A stretch of DNA of 64,000 nucleotides from Croceicoccus estronivorus (GTDB taxonomy: Bacteria > Pseudomonadota > Alphaproteobacteria > Sphingomonadales > Sphingomonadaceae), in the NCBI RefSeq assembly GCF_001625325.1, contig NZ_JRQQ01000004.1:44385-108384 (forward strand), in the 5' to 3' direction. Under the pieces are notes generated by a model. The model was not told the origin of the DNA, made no database searches, and worked only from the letters and a program-made list of their open reading frames with translations. Shown piece by piece: positions 25,583-34,261 of the stretch. Within the stretch, counting starts at the first letter, position 1. Each line of letters begins with the position of its first letter. A program made the position numbers and the translations under genes.

Positions 25583-26188
25583 TCAGAATTCAATCCCCGG
25601 CTGGGCTTTCACGCCGCTGCGGAAGGGGTGCTTCAGCATGGTCATCTCGGTGACGAGATCTGCCGCTTCGATCAGCGGTTCGGCGGCATTGCGGCCGGTG
25701 ACGACCACGTGCTTCATCGGTGCGCGATCGGTCAGAACGGCCAGCACTTCGTCCAGCGGCAGGTAATCGTAACGCAGGACGATATTGAGTTCGTCCGCCA
25801 GCACCATGTCGTAGGCCGGGTCGGCGATCATGCGCTTGACCTCTTCCCAGGCTTCGCGCGCAACGGCGATGTCCCGTGCACGATCCTGAGTGTCCCAGGT
25901 GAAGCCTTCGCCCATCGGCTTGAATTCGACGTTGTCGGGGAAAGCATCGAACACGGCCTTTTCCCCGGTTGTCATTGCGCCTTTGACGAACTGGACCACG
26001 CCGACTTTCTTGCCATGGCCGATCATGCGCAGAACCATGCCGAGCGCGGCGGTCGTCTTGCCTTTGCCCTTGCCGGTATGAACGATCAGCAAGCCCTTTT
26101 CGGCGGTCTTGCTGGCCATGATCTTCTCGTGGGCGGCCTGTTTCTTTTTCATTTTCTCAGTGTGGCGATCACCGGTGCGTTCGATCAT
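25583..26188 (-). CDS. cobO: Cob(I)yrinic acid a,c-diamide adenosyltransferase
   Basis: It transfers the 5'-deoxyadenosyl group from ATP to the reduced cobalt of corrinoids. The 201-residue product from the ATG at 26188 has GGAGAAACC as ribosome-binding site. It carries the P-loop-like HTGKGKGKTTAALG, VQFVKGAM, the Asp/Glu motif MVLADELNIVLRYDYL and the conserved C-terminal HPFRSGVKAQPGIEF. The frame extends upstream into cobN but has no homologous content there. The start overlaps the cobN stop by 4 bp. It is the last gene of the long operon that begins with btuB and converges on the BtuF-like gene. Confidence 0.96.
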   Translation of the reverse strand: MIERTGDRHTEKMKKKQAAHEKIMASKTAEKGLLIVHTGKGKGKTTAALGMVLRMIGHGKKVGVVQFVKGAMTTGEKAVFDAFPDNVEFKPMGEGFTWDTQDRARDIAVAREAWEEVKRMIADPAYDMVLADELNIVLRYDYLPLDEVLAVLTDRAPMKHVVVTGRNAAEPLIEAADLVTEMTMLKHPFRSGVKAQPGIEF

Positions 26189-29100
26189 ATCGGTTTCTCC
26201 TTGATGAGTTCGGCCAGCAGCAGGGCGGCGCTGTTGGATCGGGGCTTCCACATCTGGCGTTCGATTGCCTCGGCCATGCGGGCAGCGCTTTCGCGCAGGG
26301 CGGCCGGATTCGCCTCGGCCATGAAGCTGCGAACGGCTTCGTCCTCGAAAAAGGCGGCATGGACAGCGTCGAAATGATGGTCCCGCACGGCGTGCGTCGT
26401 GGCGGCGAACGCGAACAGGTAGTCGATGCTGGCGGCGATCTCGAACGCGCCCTTGTAGCCGTGACGCATCACGCCCGCGATCCACTTGGGATTGGTGACG
26501 CGGGCCCGGACCACGCGGCCGATCTCGTCGGAAAGAGTGCGAGCTACGGGGCGTTCCGGGCGGCTGTGATCGTTATGATAGGATAGCGGAACCTTGCCCG
26601 ACAGATGTTCCACCGCCGCAGCGATTCCGCCTTCGAACTGATAGTAATCGTCGCTGTCGAGCAGGTCGTGTTCGCGATTGTCCTGATTCTGGACCAGGGC
26701 ATCGACGCGGGTGAGACGCATGGCAAACAGGTCGCGCTCCGCCTCTCCTTCAACGCCGCCGCCATAGGCATAGCTGCCCCAGTCGAGATAGACGTTGGCC
26801 AGGTCTGCCCGTTCCTGCCATATCCGCTCGTCGATCATGGCCTGTAGTCCGGCCCCGTAGGCCCCCGGCTTCGATCCGAATACGCGCGCGCCGACGCGGC
26901 GGGCGGCCCGTGCCGGGTCCGCCCCCTTGGCGACCAGGGCGGCAATCTCATCCCGATGGCGCGCCGCCGCCGGGTTGTCTTCCTCCGGTTCGTCCAGCGC
27001 CATGACGGCCCGTGCCGCGCTGTCGATCAGGTTCATCTGTTCAGGAAAAGCATCGCGGAAAAAGCCGGAAACGCGGAATGTCACGTCGACACGGGGGCGG
27101 CCCAATTCTGCCAGGCTCATGATTTCGAAGCCGAGGATACGGCCGGATGTCCAGTCCCAGCGAGGGCGGGCTCCCATCAGTGCCAGGGCCTGCGCGATAT
27201 CGTCCCCTCCGGTGCGCATGTTGGCTGTCCCCCACGCGGACAGGGCCATTGCGCGCGGATATTCGCCTTCGCGCTGGAGATAATCCTGCACCAGCAGTTG
27301 CGCGGACCGCAGCCCGAGATCCCAGGCCACCGCAGTGGGGACGGCTCGCGTATCGACGGAATAGAAGTTGCGCCCTGTGGGCAAGACGTCCGGCCGCCCC
27401 CGCGTTGGCGCTCCGGAAGGGCCGGGGAGGACGAAACGCCCATTCAGCCCTGCGAGCAATGCTGCTCGCTCTGCCGTTCCACAGGCATCGACACGCGGCG
27501 CGATTGCAGTCGAGATGGCGTGAAGGACAGCGGTGCTTTCAGGGCCGGGCGGAGCCCCGCCTTCGATCAGCTTCGCTGCCAGCTTTTCCAGACGTTCGAC
27601 GGTGTCGCCGGTGGTGCGCCACACGTCCGGTGACAGCTCTGCCAATGCCGTTGGCCGGGGGCCTGCCCATGGATCGCCCAAGCGGCAATCCAGCGGGTCG
27701 AAGCCAAGCTCCAGATCGTTGGCCAGTGCACGCAGAAGGGATGCCTGCCCCGGTTGGTCGTAGCCGCGCGGCGTGCGCGCCAGAGCAATCAGGAGATCGC
27801 GCCGCAGCGGCCCCTGAGGGGACAGCGTAAAGACATGCAACCCATCGCGGATTTGCATTTCCTTCAATTCACACAGGTAGTTGTCGATGGCGGCCAGTGC
27901 GTGATCGTCTTCGCCTTCGGCCCCGGCATCCTGATCCAGACCTTGCGAACGGGCGAGGTCGATTATGTCCCGCCGCAGCCGTTCCAGCCTGCGTGGGTCC
28001 ATTCCCGCGGCGAGGTAGTATTCGTCGACCAGGGCTTCCAACTGCTTGAGCGGCCCATAGCTTTCTGCGCGGGTCAGCGGCGGTGTCAGATGATCGACGA
28101 TACAGGCCCCGATGCGACGTTTTGCCTGAGTGCCTTCGCCGGGATCGTTGACGATGAAGGGGTATAACTGAGGCACCGGCCCGGCACAGATTTCCGGAAA
28201 GCATGCCTTTGAAAGAGATACGGCTTTGCCTGGCAACCATTCGAGGTTCCCGTGCTTGCCGACATGCACGACCGCGTGAACGCCAAACTCCCGGTTCAAC
28301 CAGACATGAAAGGCAAGGTAGGCATGCGGCGGTGGCAATGCCGGGTCGTGATAACTTTCCTTGGGGTCGATATTGTAACCGCGAGCAGGCTGAACTGCGA
28401 CGACCATGTTGCCAAACAGGTGAACGGGAAGCCGGAAGCACCCGTTTCGAACCATGGGATCGCTCTCCGGCGCACCCCAGCGTGTGCTCACTGCCGCCCG
28501 TGCTTCTTGCGGCAATTCGGCGAAGGCAACACGATAGTCATCCAGTGTGAGGGCCACTTCTCCGGGCCGATCACGGGAAGTGAGGTCGTTGGTTACTCCG
28601 CCGGTCATCCGTTTCATCAATGCTGCGCCGTCCGGTGGAGCACCATCGCAGAGGTATCCCGTATCCTTCAGCGCGGCGAGTATCGCGGCGGCGCTCGCTG
28701 GCGTGTCCAGTCCGACACCGTTGCCAATGCGCCCGTCGCGATTGGGGTAGTTCGCCAGAATCAGCGCAACCCGTCGTTTTGCCGGGGGCGTTTGCCTTAG
28801 ACGTGCCCAGTTCGCAGCGAGGTCTGCGGCAAATGCCAGTCGGTCGGGCTGTACTCGGGGCACGACAATGCCGCATTCGGTGACAGGGTCGAACCGTTCC
28901 GCCGCCTTGAATGCGACTGCGCGGGAAAACAGCCGCCCGTCCACTTCGGGCAGGGCGATGTTCATGGCGAGATCGCGCGGGCCGAGGCCTCGCATGCTGT
29001 CCTGCCAGGCGGTCTCTTCCATTCCGGCAAAGACAACCTGGAGGATGGGGCAGTCTGCATCCTCAAGCGGAGAGGGGACACGGCTTTCAGAGGTGGAGGA

Positions 29101-29922
29101 TGCGGCGAAAGACGTCGCATTGACGATGACGTCGGGCGCGATTTGGGGCAGGCTGCCTGCCATCCAGTCTCGCACGAAAGGTTCGCGTAATGAGCGGACA
29201 TATACGCCCGCGACATTAAGATCGCGTGCTTCCAGCGCGGAAATCATCGCATCTACCGCACCCAGCGTGCCGGCGATCACCAAGGCCCGATAGAACACGA
29301 TCAGGGCGGTCGGGCGGTCCTTGTTCCAGCGGGCCTGAACCTCTGCCAGAGTGGGGCGATCTTGGCCCGGCAGATAGAGTCCGGCGTCGGCCACGGGCAC
29401 GGGATCGTCAGGTTGGCCGCAGTCCTTGCCGATCAGCCGGGCGGCTGTTTGCAGGAAGCTCAGGGCGTTGGCCTTCCCGCCCTGCCGCAGGTAGGCGCGC
29501 AGATGCTGGCAAGTCTCAGCAGACAGCGTGGACGCACGATCCAGGGCGGGGTCTGCTTCGCGCCCATCGGCAATCGCGGCAAAGGCAATGCCATGCTTGC
29601 GCGCCACGGCGGTTATTTCGTCCACCCCATAGGGCCAGTAGCTTTTGCCGCCGAGCAGGACCACGCACACGAAGCGGGCCTTCGCAATAACCTTCTCGAC
29701 ATAGAGATCGACCGAATAGGGATGGCGCAGTTGCAGCAGATTGGCGAGGCGCACTCGTGGCGCATCGTCGCACAGTGTCCGCAACTGCGCTGCGGCCTGG
29801 GCAAAGCACGCAAGTTCGCTGTCAGCCACTGTCAGCAATACGATATCGCCCGGCGACTGGTCGAGGTCGACAGCCTCGTCGCCATTGGCAATGTTGCCGG
29901 GGGTGGCTGCCAGCAGGTGCAT
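26185..29922 (-). CDS. cobN: Cobaltochelatase large subunit CobN
   Basis: This is the large subunit of the ATP-dependent aerobic cobaltochelatase that inserts Co2+ into hydrogenobyrinic acid a,c-diamide. The 1245-residue product matches the family length. Visible motifs include FHVWLNREFGVHAVVHVGKHGNLEWLPGK (about residues 530-560, key residues HVGKHGNLEW), NDPGEGTQAKRR, ARPRWDWTSGRILGFE and the C-terminal MWKPRSNSAA. ATG at 29922 follows the cobW stop as TGACATG. The partner subunits CobS and CobT of the chelatase are not in this window. Confidence 0.95.
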   Translation of the reverse strand: MHLLAATPGNIANGDEAVDLDQSPGDIVLLTVADSELACFAQAAAQLRTLCDDAPRVRLANLLQLRHPYSVDLYVEKVIAKARFVCVVLLGGKSYWPYGVDEITAVARKHGIAFAAIADGREADPALDRASTLSAETCQHLRAYLRQGGKANALSFLQTAARLIGKDCGQPDDPVPVADAGLYLPGQDRPTLAEVQARWNKDRPTALIVFYRALVIAGTLGAVDAMISALEARDLNVAGVYVRSLREPFVRDWMAGSLPQIAPDVIVNATSFAASSTSESRVPSPLEDADCPILQVVFAGMEETAWQDSMRGLGPRDLAMNIALPEVDGRLFSRAVAFKAAERFDPVTECGIVVPRVQPDRLAFAADLAANWARLRQTPPAKRRVALILANYPNRDGRIGNGVGLDTPASAAAILAALKDTGYLCDGAPPDGAALMKRMTGGVTNDLTSRDRPGEVALTLDDYRVAFAELPQEARAAVSTRWGAPESDPMVRNGCFRLPVHLFGNMVVAVQPARGYNIDPKESYHDPALPPPHAYLAFHVWLNREFGVHAVVHVGKHGNLEWLPGKAVSLSKACFPEICAGPVPQLYPFIVNDPGEGTQAKRRIGACIVDHLTPPLTRAESYGPLKQLEALVDEYYLAAGMDPRRLERLRRDIIDLARSQGLDQDAGAEGEDDHALAAIDNYLCELKEMQIRDGLHVFTLSPQGPLRRDLLIALARTPRGYDQPGQASLLRALANDLELGFDPLDCRLGDPWAGPRPTALAELSPDVWRTTGDTVERLEKLAAKLIEGGAPPGPESTAVLHAISTAIAPRVDACGTAERAALLAGLNGRFVLPGPSGAPTRGRPDVLPTGRNFYSVDTRAVPTAVAWDLGLRSAQLLVQDYLQREGEYPRAMALSAWGTANMRTGGDDIAQALALMGARPRWDWTSGRILGFEIMSLAELGRPRVDVTFRVSGFFRDAFPEQMNLIDSAARAVMALDEPEEDNPAAARHRDEIAALVAKGADPARAARRVGARVFGSKPGAYGAGLQAMIDERIWQERADLANVYLDWGSYAYGGGVEGEAERDLFAMRLTRVDALVQNQDNREHDLLDSDDYYQFEGGIAAAVEHLSGKVPLSYHNDHSRPERPVARTLSDEIGRVVRARVTNPKWIAGVMRHGYKGAFEIAASIDYLFAFAATTHAVRDHHFDAVHAAFFEDEAVRSFMAEANPAALRESAARMAEAIERQMWKPRSNSAALLLAELIKEKPI

Positions 29923-29923
29923 G

Positions 29924-30958
29924 TCAGGCGATCGCCTCGGCAAGGCCGCTTTCGATGGCTGCACGGTCGAGGCCGGTCTGGCCGATCACGACCAGCTGGG
30001 TACGGCGCGCTTCGCCTGCCTGCCAGCGACGATCGAAATGGTGCTGGATACGAGGCCCAACAGCCTGAATGACAAGCCGGGTCGGTTTGTCGGCCAATGC
30101 GACCATACCCTTGACGCGAAGAATGTCGTGAGTGCGGATCAGAGTGGTGAGGCGATCGAGCAGGTTCTCCAGATCGCCGACTTCCCCGCCGGAAACAGCG
30201 AAGCTCTCGAAATCGTCATGATCGTGATCTTCATTGCCGTCATGATGCGAAGGACGGGCATCGAGATCGTCTTCCGCACCGGAAGCAAGGCCAAGCAGAA
30301 TCGCAGGATCGACTGCGCCATGGGCGGCATGAACCAGCCTGACGCCTTCCCGAACTTCCTCGGCAAGGTTTGCCTTCATCGTTGCGAGGGCCGCCGCATC
30401 GACAAGGTCGGTCTTGTTGAGAATGACGAGATCGGCACAACCTAGCTGATCTTCGAAAAGCTCCTCCAGCGGGCTATCGTGGTCGAGATTGGGATCGGCC
30501 GCACGTGCGGCGGCCAGCGCGGCCTCATCCGTGGCAAATCGCCCGGCGGCGACCGCGTCGGCATCGATCAGCGCGACGACGCCATCGACTGTGGCTCTGG
30601 TGCGGATATTGGGCCACTGAAACGCTTTGACCAAGGGCTTGGGCAATGCCAGACCCGACGTCTCGATAACGATGTGATCGGGCGGGTTCGGCCGGTCGAG
30701 CAGCTTTTGCATGGTGGGCAGGAAATCGCCCGCGACCGTGCAGCAGATGCAGCCGTTGGCCAGTTCCACGATGTCGTCTTCAGGGCAACTGGCATCGTTG
30801 CAGCCTTTCACCAGATCGCCATCGACACCGACATCGCCGAATTCGTTGATGATGAGCGCGATCCGGCGGCCCTGTGCATTGTTCAGCAGGTGGCGGATGA
30901 GCGTGGTCTTGCCCGCGCCCAGAAAACCCGTGATGACTGTGGCAGGCACTTTGCTCAT
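29924..30958 (-). CDS. cobW: CobW family GTPase / metallochaperone
   Basis: A 344-residue G3E GTPase. The P-loop is TGFLGAGKTT, the metal-binding motif CxCC is in NGCICCTV, Walker B is in VIETSGLALP and the guanine specificity motif is LNKTDLVD. A His/Asp-rich loop (HHDGNEDHDHDD, about 235-246) sits before the C-terminal CobW domain. CobW is thought to deliver cobalt to the CobN chelatase, which fits its place directly before cobN. It overlaps the stop of the set-2 ATPase gene by 4 bp. Confidence 0.94.
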   Translation of the reverse strand: MSKVPATVITGFLGAGKTTLIRHLLNNAQGRRIALIINEFGDVGVDGDLVKGCNDASCPEDDIVELANGCICCTVAGDFLPTMQKLLDRPNPPDHIVIETSGLALPKPLVKAFQWPNIRTRATVDGVVALIDADAVAAGRFATDEAALAAARAADPNLDHDSPLEELFEDQLGCADLVILNKTDLVDAAALATMKANLAEEVREGVRLVHAAHGAVDPAILLGLASGAEDDLDARPSHHDGNEDHDHDDFESFAVSGGEVGDLENLLDRLTTLIRTHDILRVKGMVALADKPTRLVIQAVGPRIQHHFDRRWQAGEARRTQLVVIGQTGLDRAAIESGLAEAIA

Positions 30959-31770
30959 GCCGTTTCTCCTTCTTGGTTGGGTTTGCGATCGGCGGCATTC
31001 AGGGTGCGCCAGGGGATGACGAAACGCTCCGCCTCATGCGTGCCGTGATGAGCGGCGACGGCATAGTGCTGCTCCATTCCGGCGGGAGAGAGCACATCGT
31101 GCGGGGGGCCGTCGGCGGCCAGCCTGCCGTCGCGCATCACCAGCAGCCGGTCGCAAAACCGCGAAGCGAGTGCGAGATCGTGCAGCACCGCGATCACCAG
31201 AGCGCCGCGTGCCGCCTCTTCGCGCAGCAGGCCGATGATGTTGAGCGCATGGCGCGGGTCCAGTGCGCCCACCGGTTCATCTGCGATCAGGATTGGCGCC
31301 TCTACCGCAAGGGCCCGGGCCAGCAGGACGCGGGCTCTTTCCCCGCCGGACAATTGCTGGATGTTGCGGTCGGCGAGGGAGAGAACATCGGCCCGGTGCA
31401 AAGCGGCCTCTACGGCCCGCCGGTCGCCGGGGGATGCCGTGCCGAAACGTCCTGAATGCGGTGCCCGGCCAAGGGTGACGGTCGCCCGCACGGCAAGCGG
31501 CCAGTGGACCGTGTCGCCTTGCGATAGATAGGCGATTTTCCGTGCGGCATCGCGCCGGTCCATAGTGTCGAGTGCCACGCCATTGACGGCAATCGTGCCG
31601 GAAGCTGGCTGCAATAGCCCGGCGATGGTTTTAGCCAGGGTCGATTTTCCCGCACCGTTAGGCCCCACCAGCCCGATCAGGCTTCCACCCTCCGCCGTGA
31701 AGCCGATGTCATGAAGGATCGTCCTGCCCGCAACGGGGACGTAGAGGTGATCGATCTCCAGCCGGGTCAT
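30955..31770 (-). CDS. btuD: ABC transporter ATP-binding protein, BtuD-like (set 2)
   Basis: A 271-residue ATPase with Walker A GPNGAGKST, Q-loop AYLSQGD, signature LSGGERARVLL, Walker B LIADEP and H-loop VLHDLALASRFCDR. It is very similar in motif wording to the set-1 ATPase at 22845-23627 (for example HWPLAV and ERARVLLARALAV in both), so the two sets are probably related by duplication or shared origin. It lies between permease and cobW in the btuB-led operon and overlaps both by 4 bp. Confidence 0.92.
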   Translation of the reverse strand: MTRLEIDHLYVPVAGRTILHDIGFTAEGGSLIGLVGPNGAGKSTLAKTIAGLLQPASGTIAVNGVALDTMDRRDAARKIAYLSQGDTVHWPLAVRATVTLGRAPHSGRFGTASPGDRRAVEAALHRADVLSLADRNIQQLSGGERARVLLARALAVEAPILIADEPVGALDPRHALNIIGLLREEAARGALVIAVLHDLALASRFCDRLLVMRDGRLAADGPPHDVLSPAGMEQHYAVAAHHGTHEAERFVIPWRTLNAADRKPNQEGETA

Positions 31771-32789
31771 GGCAGTTGCCGCCGCAGATGAAGGACGAGG
31801 TAGAGGAAGAACGGCGTACCGAGCAGCGAGGTAAGGACGCCTAGCTGCAATTCCGGGCCGATTGCGATCAGGCGTACGACGATGTCGGACGCCAGCACCA
31901 ATGCCCCGCCGCCAATGATGCTGGGCAGTACAGTGCGGCTGGGCACTTGCCCGACCAGCGGGCGCACGAGATGGGGCATCATCAGGCCAACGAAACCAAC
32001 CGAGCCGGACACCGCCACGCCGGCCCCCACCGCCAGACTGGTTCCGGCAATTGCCATGGTGCGCAGACGGCTGGCGTTCAGGCCCATGCTGCGGGCGGTG
32101 TCCTCACCCAGAGAGAGCAGGTCGAGCGATGGAGCCGCCGCAAGCAGGGCGGCCAGCCCGACAATCACGAACGGCAGTGCGAGCCAGACTTCGGAGAATG
32201 TCCGGTCCTTGACCGATCCGAGCAGCCACATGGCGATTTCGCTGACCGCCCAGGGGTTGGGGGACAGGTTCATCGCCAGCGACGTCAGGGCAATGGCGAT
32301 TCCGCCAATTCCGGTGCCGACCAGTATCAGTGTCAGCGTGCTTGCGCTGTCGCGCGCTACCACCAGCAGGATTACAGTGGCAATGGCCGCACCGGACATG
32401 GCGCAGAGCGGCAGCGACATGGGCACTGTGGCAGCCAGCCCGAAATAGAGCGCGACCACCGCGCCGAGGCTGGCGGCGCCGGTAATGCCCAATGTGCCGG
32501 GTTCTGCCAGCGGATTATGCAGCAGGCCCTGCAGCACGGCTCCTGCCCCGCCGAGCGATGCTCCGACCAGGGCGGCCAGGATCATGCGGGGCATGCGCAG
32601 CTGTTGGACAATGGTAGTGGTCGCCGGATCGGCCATTCCGAATGCGGCCTGCACGAGGCGTCCGGGAGGAATGTGGACGTAGCCAATGGTCAACGACGCC
32701 AGCATCAGCCCTGCAAGTATGCCGAGCAGAATGAGGCAGAGCGGAGCGGTGCCGATACGCGAGGTGGCCGGAGCGGGCAGGCGGTTCAA
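31767..32789 (-). CDS. btuC: FecCD/BtuC-family ABC transporter permease (set 2)
   Basis: 340 residues from a TTG start at 32789; AAGGAGG lies 5 bases upstream and the TTGA overlap with the binding-protein stop supports this choice. Ten or so hydrophobic helices are visible, with LVGASLGGAGAVLQGLLHNPLAEP, LGITGAASLGA and GSVGFVGLMMPHLVRP. It is the membrane channel of the second corrinoid importer, in one operon with its binding protein, ATPase and BtuB. Confidence 0.93.
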   Translation of the reverse strand: MNRLPAPATSRIGTAPLCLILLGILAGLMLASLTIGYVHIPPGRLVQAAFGMADPATTTIVQQLRMPRMILAALVGASLGGAGAVLQGLLHNPLAEPGTLGITGAASLGAVVALYFGLAATVPMSLPLCAMSGAAIATVILLVVARDSASTLTLILVGTGIGGIAIALTSLAMNLSPNPWAVSEIAMWLLGSVKDRTFSEVWLALPFVIVGLAALLAAAPSLDLLSLGEDTARSMGLNASRLRTMAIAGTSLAVGAGVAVSGSVGFVGLMMPHLVRPLVGQVPSRTVLPSIIGGGALVLASDIVVRLIAIGPELQLGVLTSLLGTPFFLYLVLHLRRQLP

Positions 32790-33640
32790 TTGCGCCTCCT
32801 TGCCAGCAGGCGTTCGCGTTCGGCGGCAAGTTGCTCGACGGCCTCGATCAGCAGGGGGCTTCCGCAGTTCCAGTACTTGCCGTGAATGTTCACCACGGGC
32901 CGGGTGCGCGCCTTGCCCCACAACACGGGATTGCGCCGCAGCACAGACGATGCATTGCTGCTGGTGTCGAAATAGCTCACGGCGAACACGTCGGGCGGAT
33001 GAAGCACGATGCGTTCGACCGGGACCCCGCCCCAGAATGGCGGCCCCCATTCGGCCTGCAGGTTGCGGAACCCCGCCGCCGACAACGCGGCATCCACGAA
33101 TGTTCCGGTGCCTGCGCCACCCCCGTCGGGGCGGTAATAGATTGCGGTGGGCCATGCGCGGCGGGGCTGTTGAGGGCGAACCCGCGCCAGCCTCGCTCTC
33201 AAATCGGATATCACAGCCTCGCCTTGGCGCGCACGACCGATTGCAAGCGCGACTCTGCGGGTCATGGCTTCGATTTCCGGCCAGTTGTTGGCTATGGGAA
33301 CGTCCACGACATCGACGCCGAATTGCGCCAGCGCATGAGCGCTGCGTTTATCTACGGCATCGCTTACCAGCAGGATGTCGGCACCTGAGGCGATGACTTC
33401 TTCTGCGGCTCCACGATTGGCAGGAAATGCCCGAGCGCGCCGGGCATAGAATGAAAGCGGTCCGACGGCCTGAGCCGAGACGGAGGCAATCTGGCGGCTG
33501 TCGCCCAGCATCAGTAGCATCTGGTCGGCACACAGGCCGAATGACGCCACGCGGGGCAACGTGGGGTTGGCGGCGCCTGCTGTCGGCGCCATGGTGAACG
33601 CCAGCGTCATGCACAGAAGGAAGGCCGGCCGTGCAGGCAT
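32786..33640 (-). CDS. btuF: Periplasmic cobalamin-type substrate-binding protein (BtuF-like, set 2)
   Basis: 284 residues from the ATG at 33640. A clear signal peptide (cleavage near AGA, about residue 23) precedes RVASFGLCADQMLLMLGD, the start of the first lobe. The C-terminal lobe contains VERIVLHPPDVFAVSYFD and a Trp/Cys-containing GKYWNCGSP segment of the kind common in this family. The start overlaps the preceding gene by one base (TGATG), so it is coupled within the btuB operon. It would pass corrinoids from BtuB to the set-2 BtuCD. Confidence 0.9.
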   Translation of the reverse strand: MPARPAFLLCMTLAFTMAPTAGAANPTLPRVASFGLCADQMLLMLGDSRQIASVSAQAVGPLSFYARRARAFPANRGAAEEVIASGADILLVSDAVDKRSAHALAQFGVDVVDVPIANNWPEIEAMTRRVALAIGRARQGEAVISDLRARLARVRPQQPRRAWPTAIYYRPDGGGAGTGTFVDAALSAAGFRNLQAEWGPPFWGGVPVERIVLHPPDVFAVSYFDTSSNASSVLRRNPVLWGKARTRPVVNIHGKYWNCGSPLLIEAVEQLAAERERLLARRRN

Positions 33641-34197
33641 CAATGGCCAAACCCCTGTCCGGCGGTATCGCGACCGTCGGGCTGGTGCCCGGCATAAGTT
33701 TCAAGCGCATAGTGCCAGAGAGCCAGGCGGCTCCAGTCGGGGCGCTCCGCCAGTCCGTCTTCATCGGTCAGAAACGGGTTCGGGAAGTAGATGCTGAGAG
33801 TGGATTCACCCTTGCCGTTCTCGACTCTCAGGGACCAGGTGACCGGATTGCCGTGCTTGTCCATTCCGCGCACGAGCTCTGCCTTGGAAGGGCGGCGATG
33901 CGCGGCGGTTTCGGGATCGGCCCGGCTTTCGCCGAGACAGAGGTGGAAATGCCCGAAACGCCCCCAATGGACTGTCAGGTAGCCACCGCCATAGGAAATG
34001 CGCTGCGGCTGTTCCGGGCAGCGCAATTCATAGGCGCCCCCGGCAATCATCGGGCCGAAGGTCAGACCTTGCCAGTGGTTGTGAAACAAGTCGCGAAACA
34101 GGGTTTCAAGGAAGGTTTCGTCGAGGGGTAGTGGCCAGACATCGGCTTTCCGCCGTCCGTCCGCGTGTCGTTCCTCGATTTTCTTGATCGGGGCCAT
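33640..34197 (-). CDS. Uncharacterised protein in btuB-btuFCD operon
   Basis: 185 residues from the ATG at 34197, preceded by GGGAGAAG; the frame continues upstream to 34281 but overlaps the btuB end. I see no signal peptide or membrane helix, so it is probably cytoplasmic. It is rich in His, Trp and Tyr: HNHWQGLTFGP, YLTVHWGRFGHFHLCLGE, and a C-terminal ALWHYALETYAGHQ. I do not recognise a characterised family. It sits 64 bp after btuB and is coupled to btuF by a one-base overlap, all under B12 riboswitch 2. A role in corrinoid or cobalt handling is inference only. Confidence 0.8.
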   Translation of the reverse strand: MAPIKKIEERHADGRRKADVWPLPLDETFLETLFRDLFHNHWQGLTFGPMIAGGAYELRCPEQPQRISYGGGYLTVHWGRFGHFHLCLGESRADPETAAHRRPSKAELVRGMDKHGNPVTWSLRVENGKGESTLSIYFPNPFLTDEDGLAERPDWSRLALWHYALETYAGHQPDGRDTAGQGFGH

Positions 34198-34261
34198 CGT
34201 GCTTCTCCCGTCTATGGAAAAAGGCAGGGCGGCGTCGCTGTCCGCCGCCCTGCAAGGGGCT

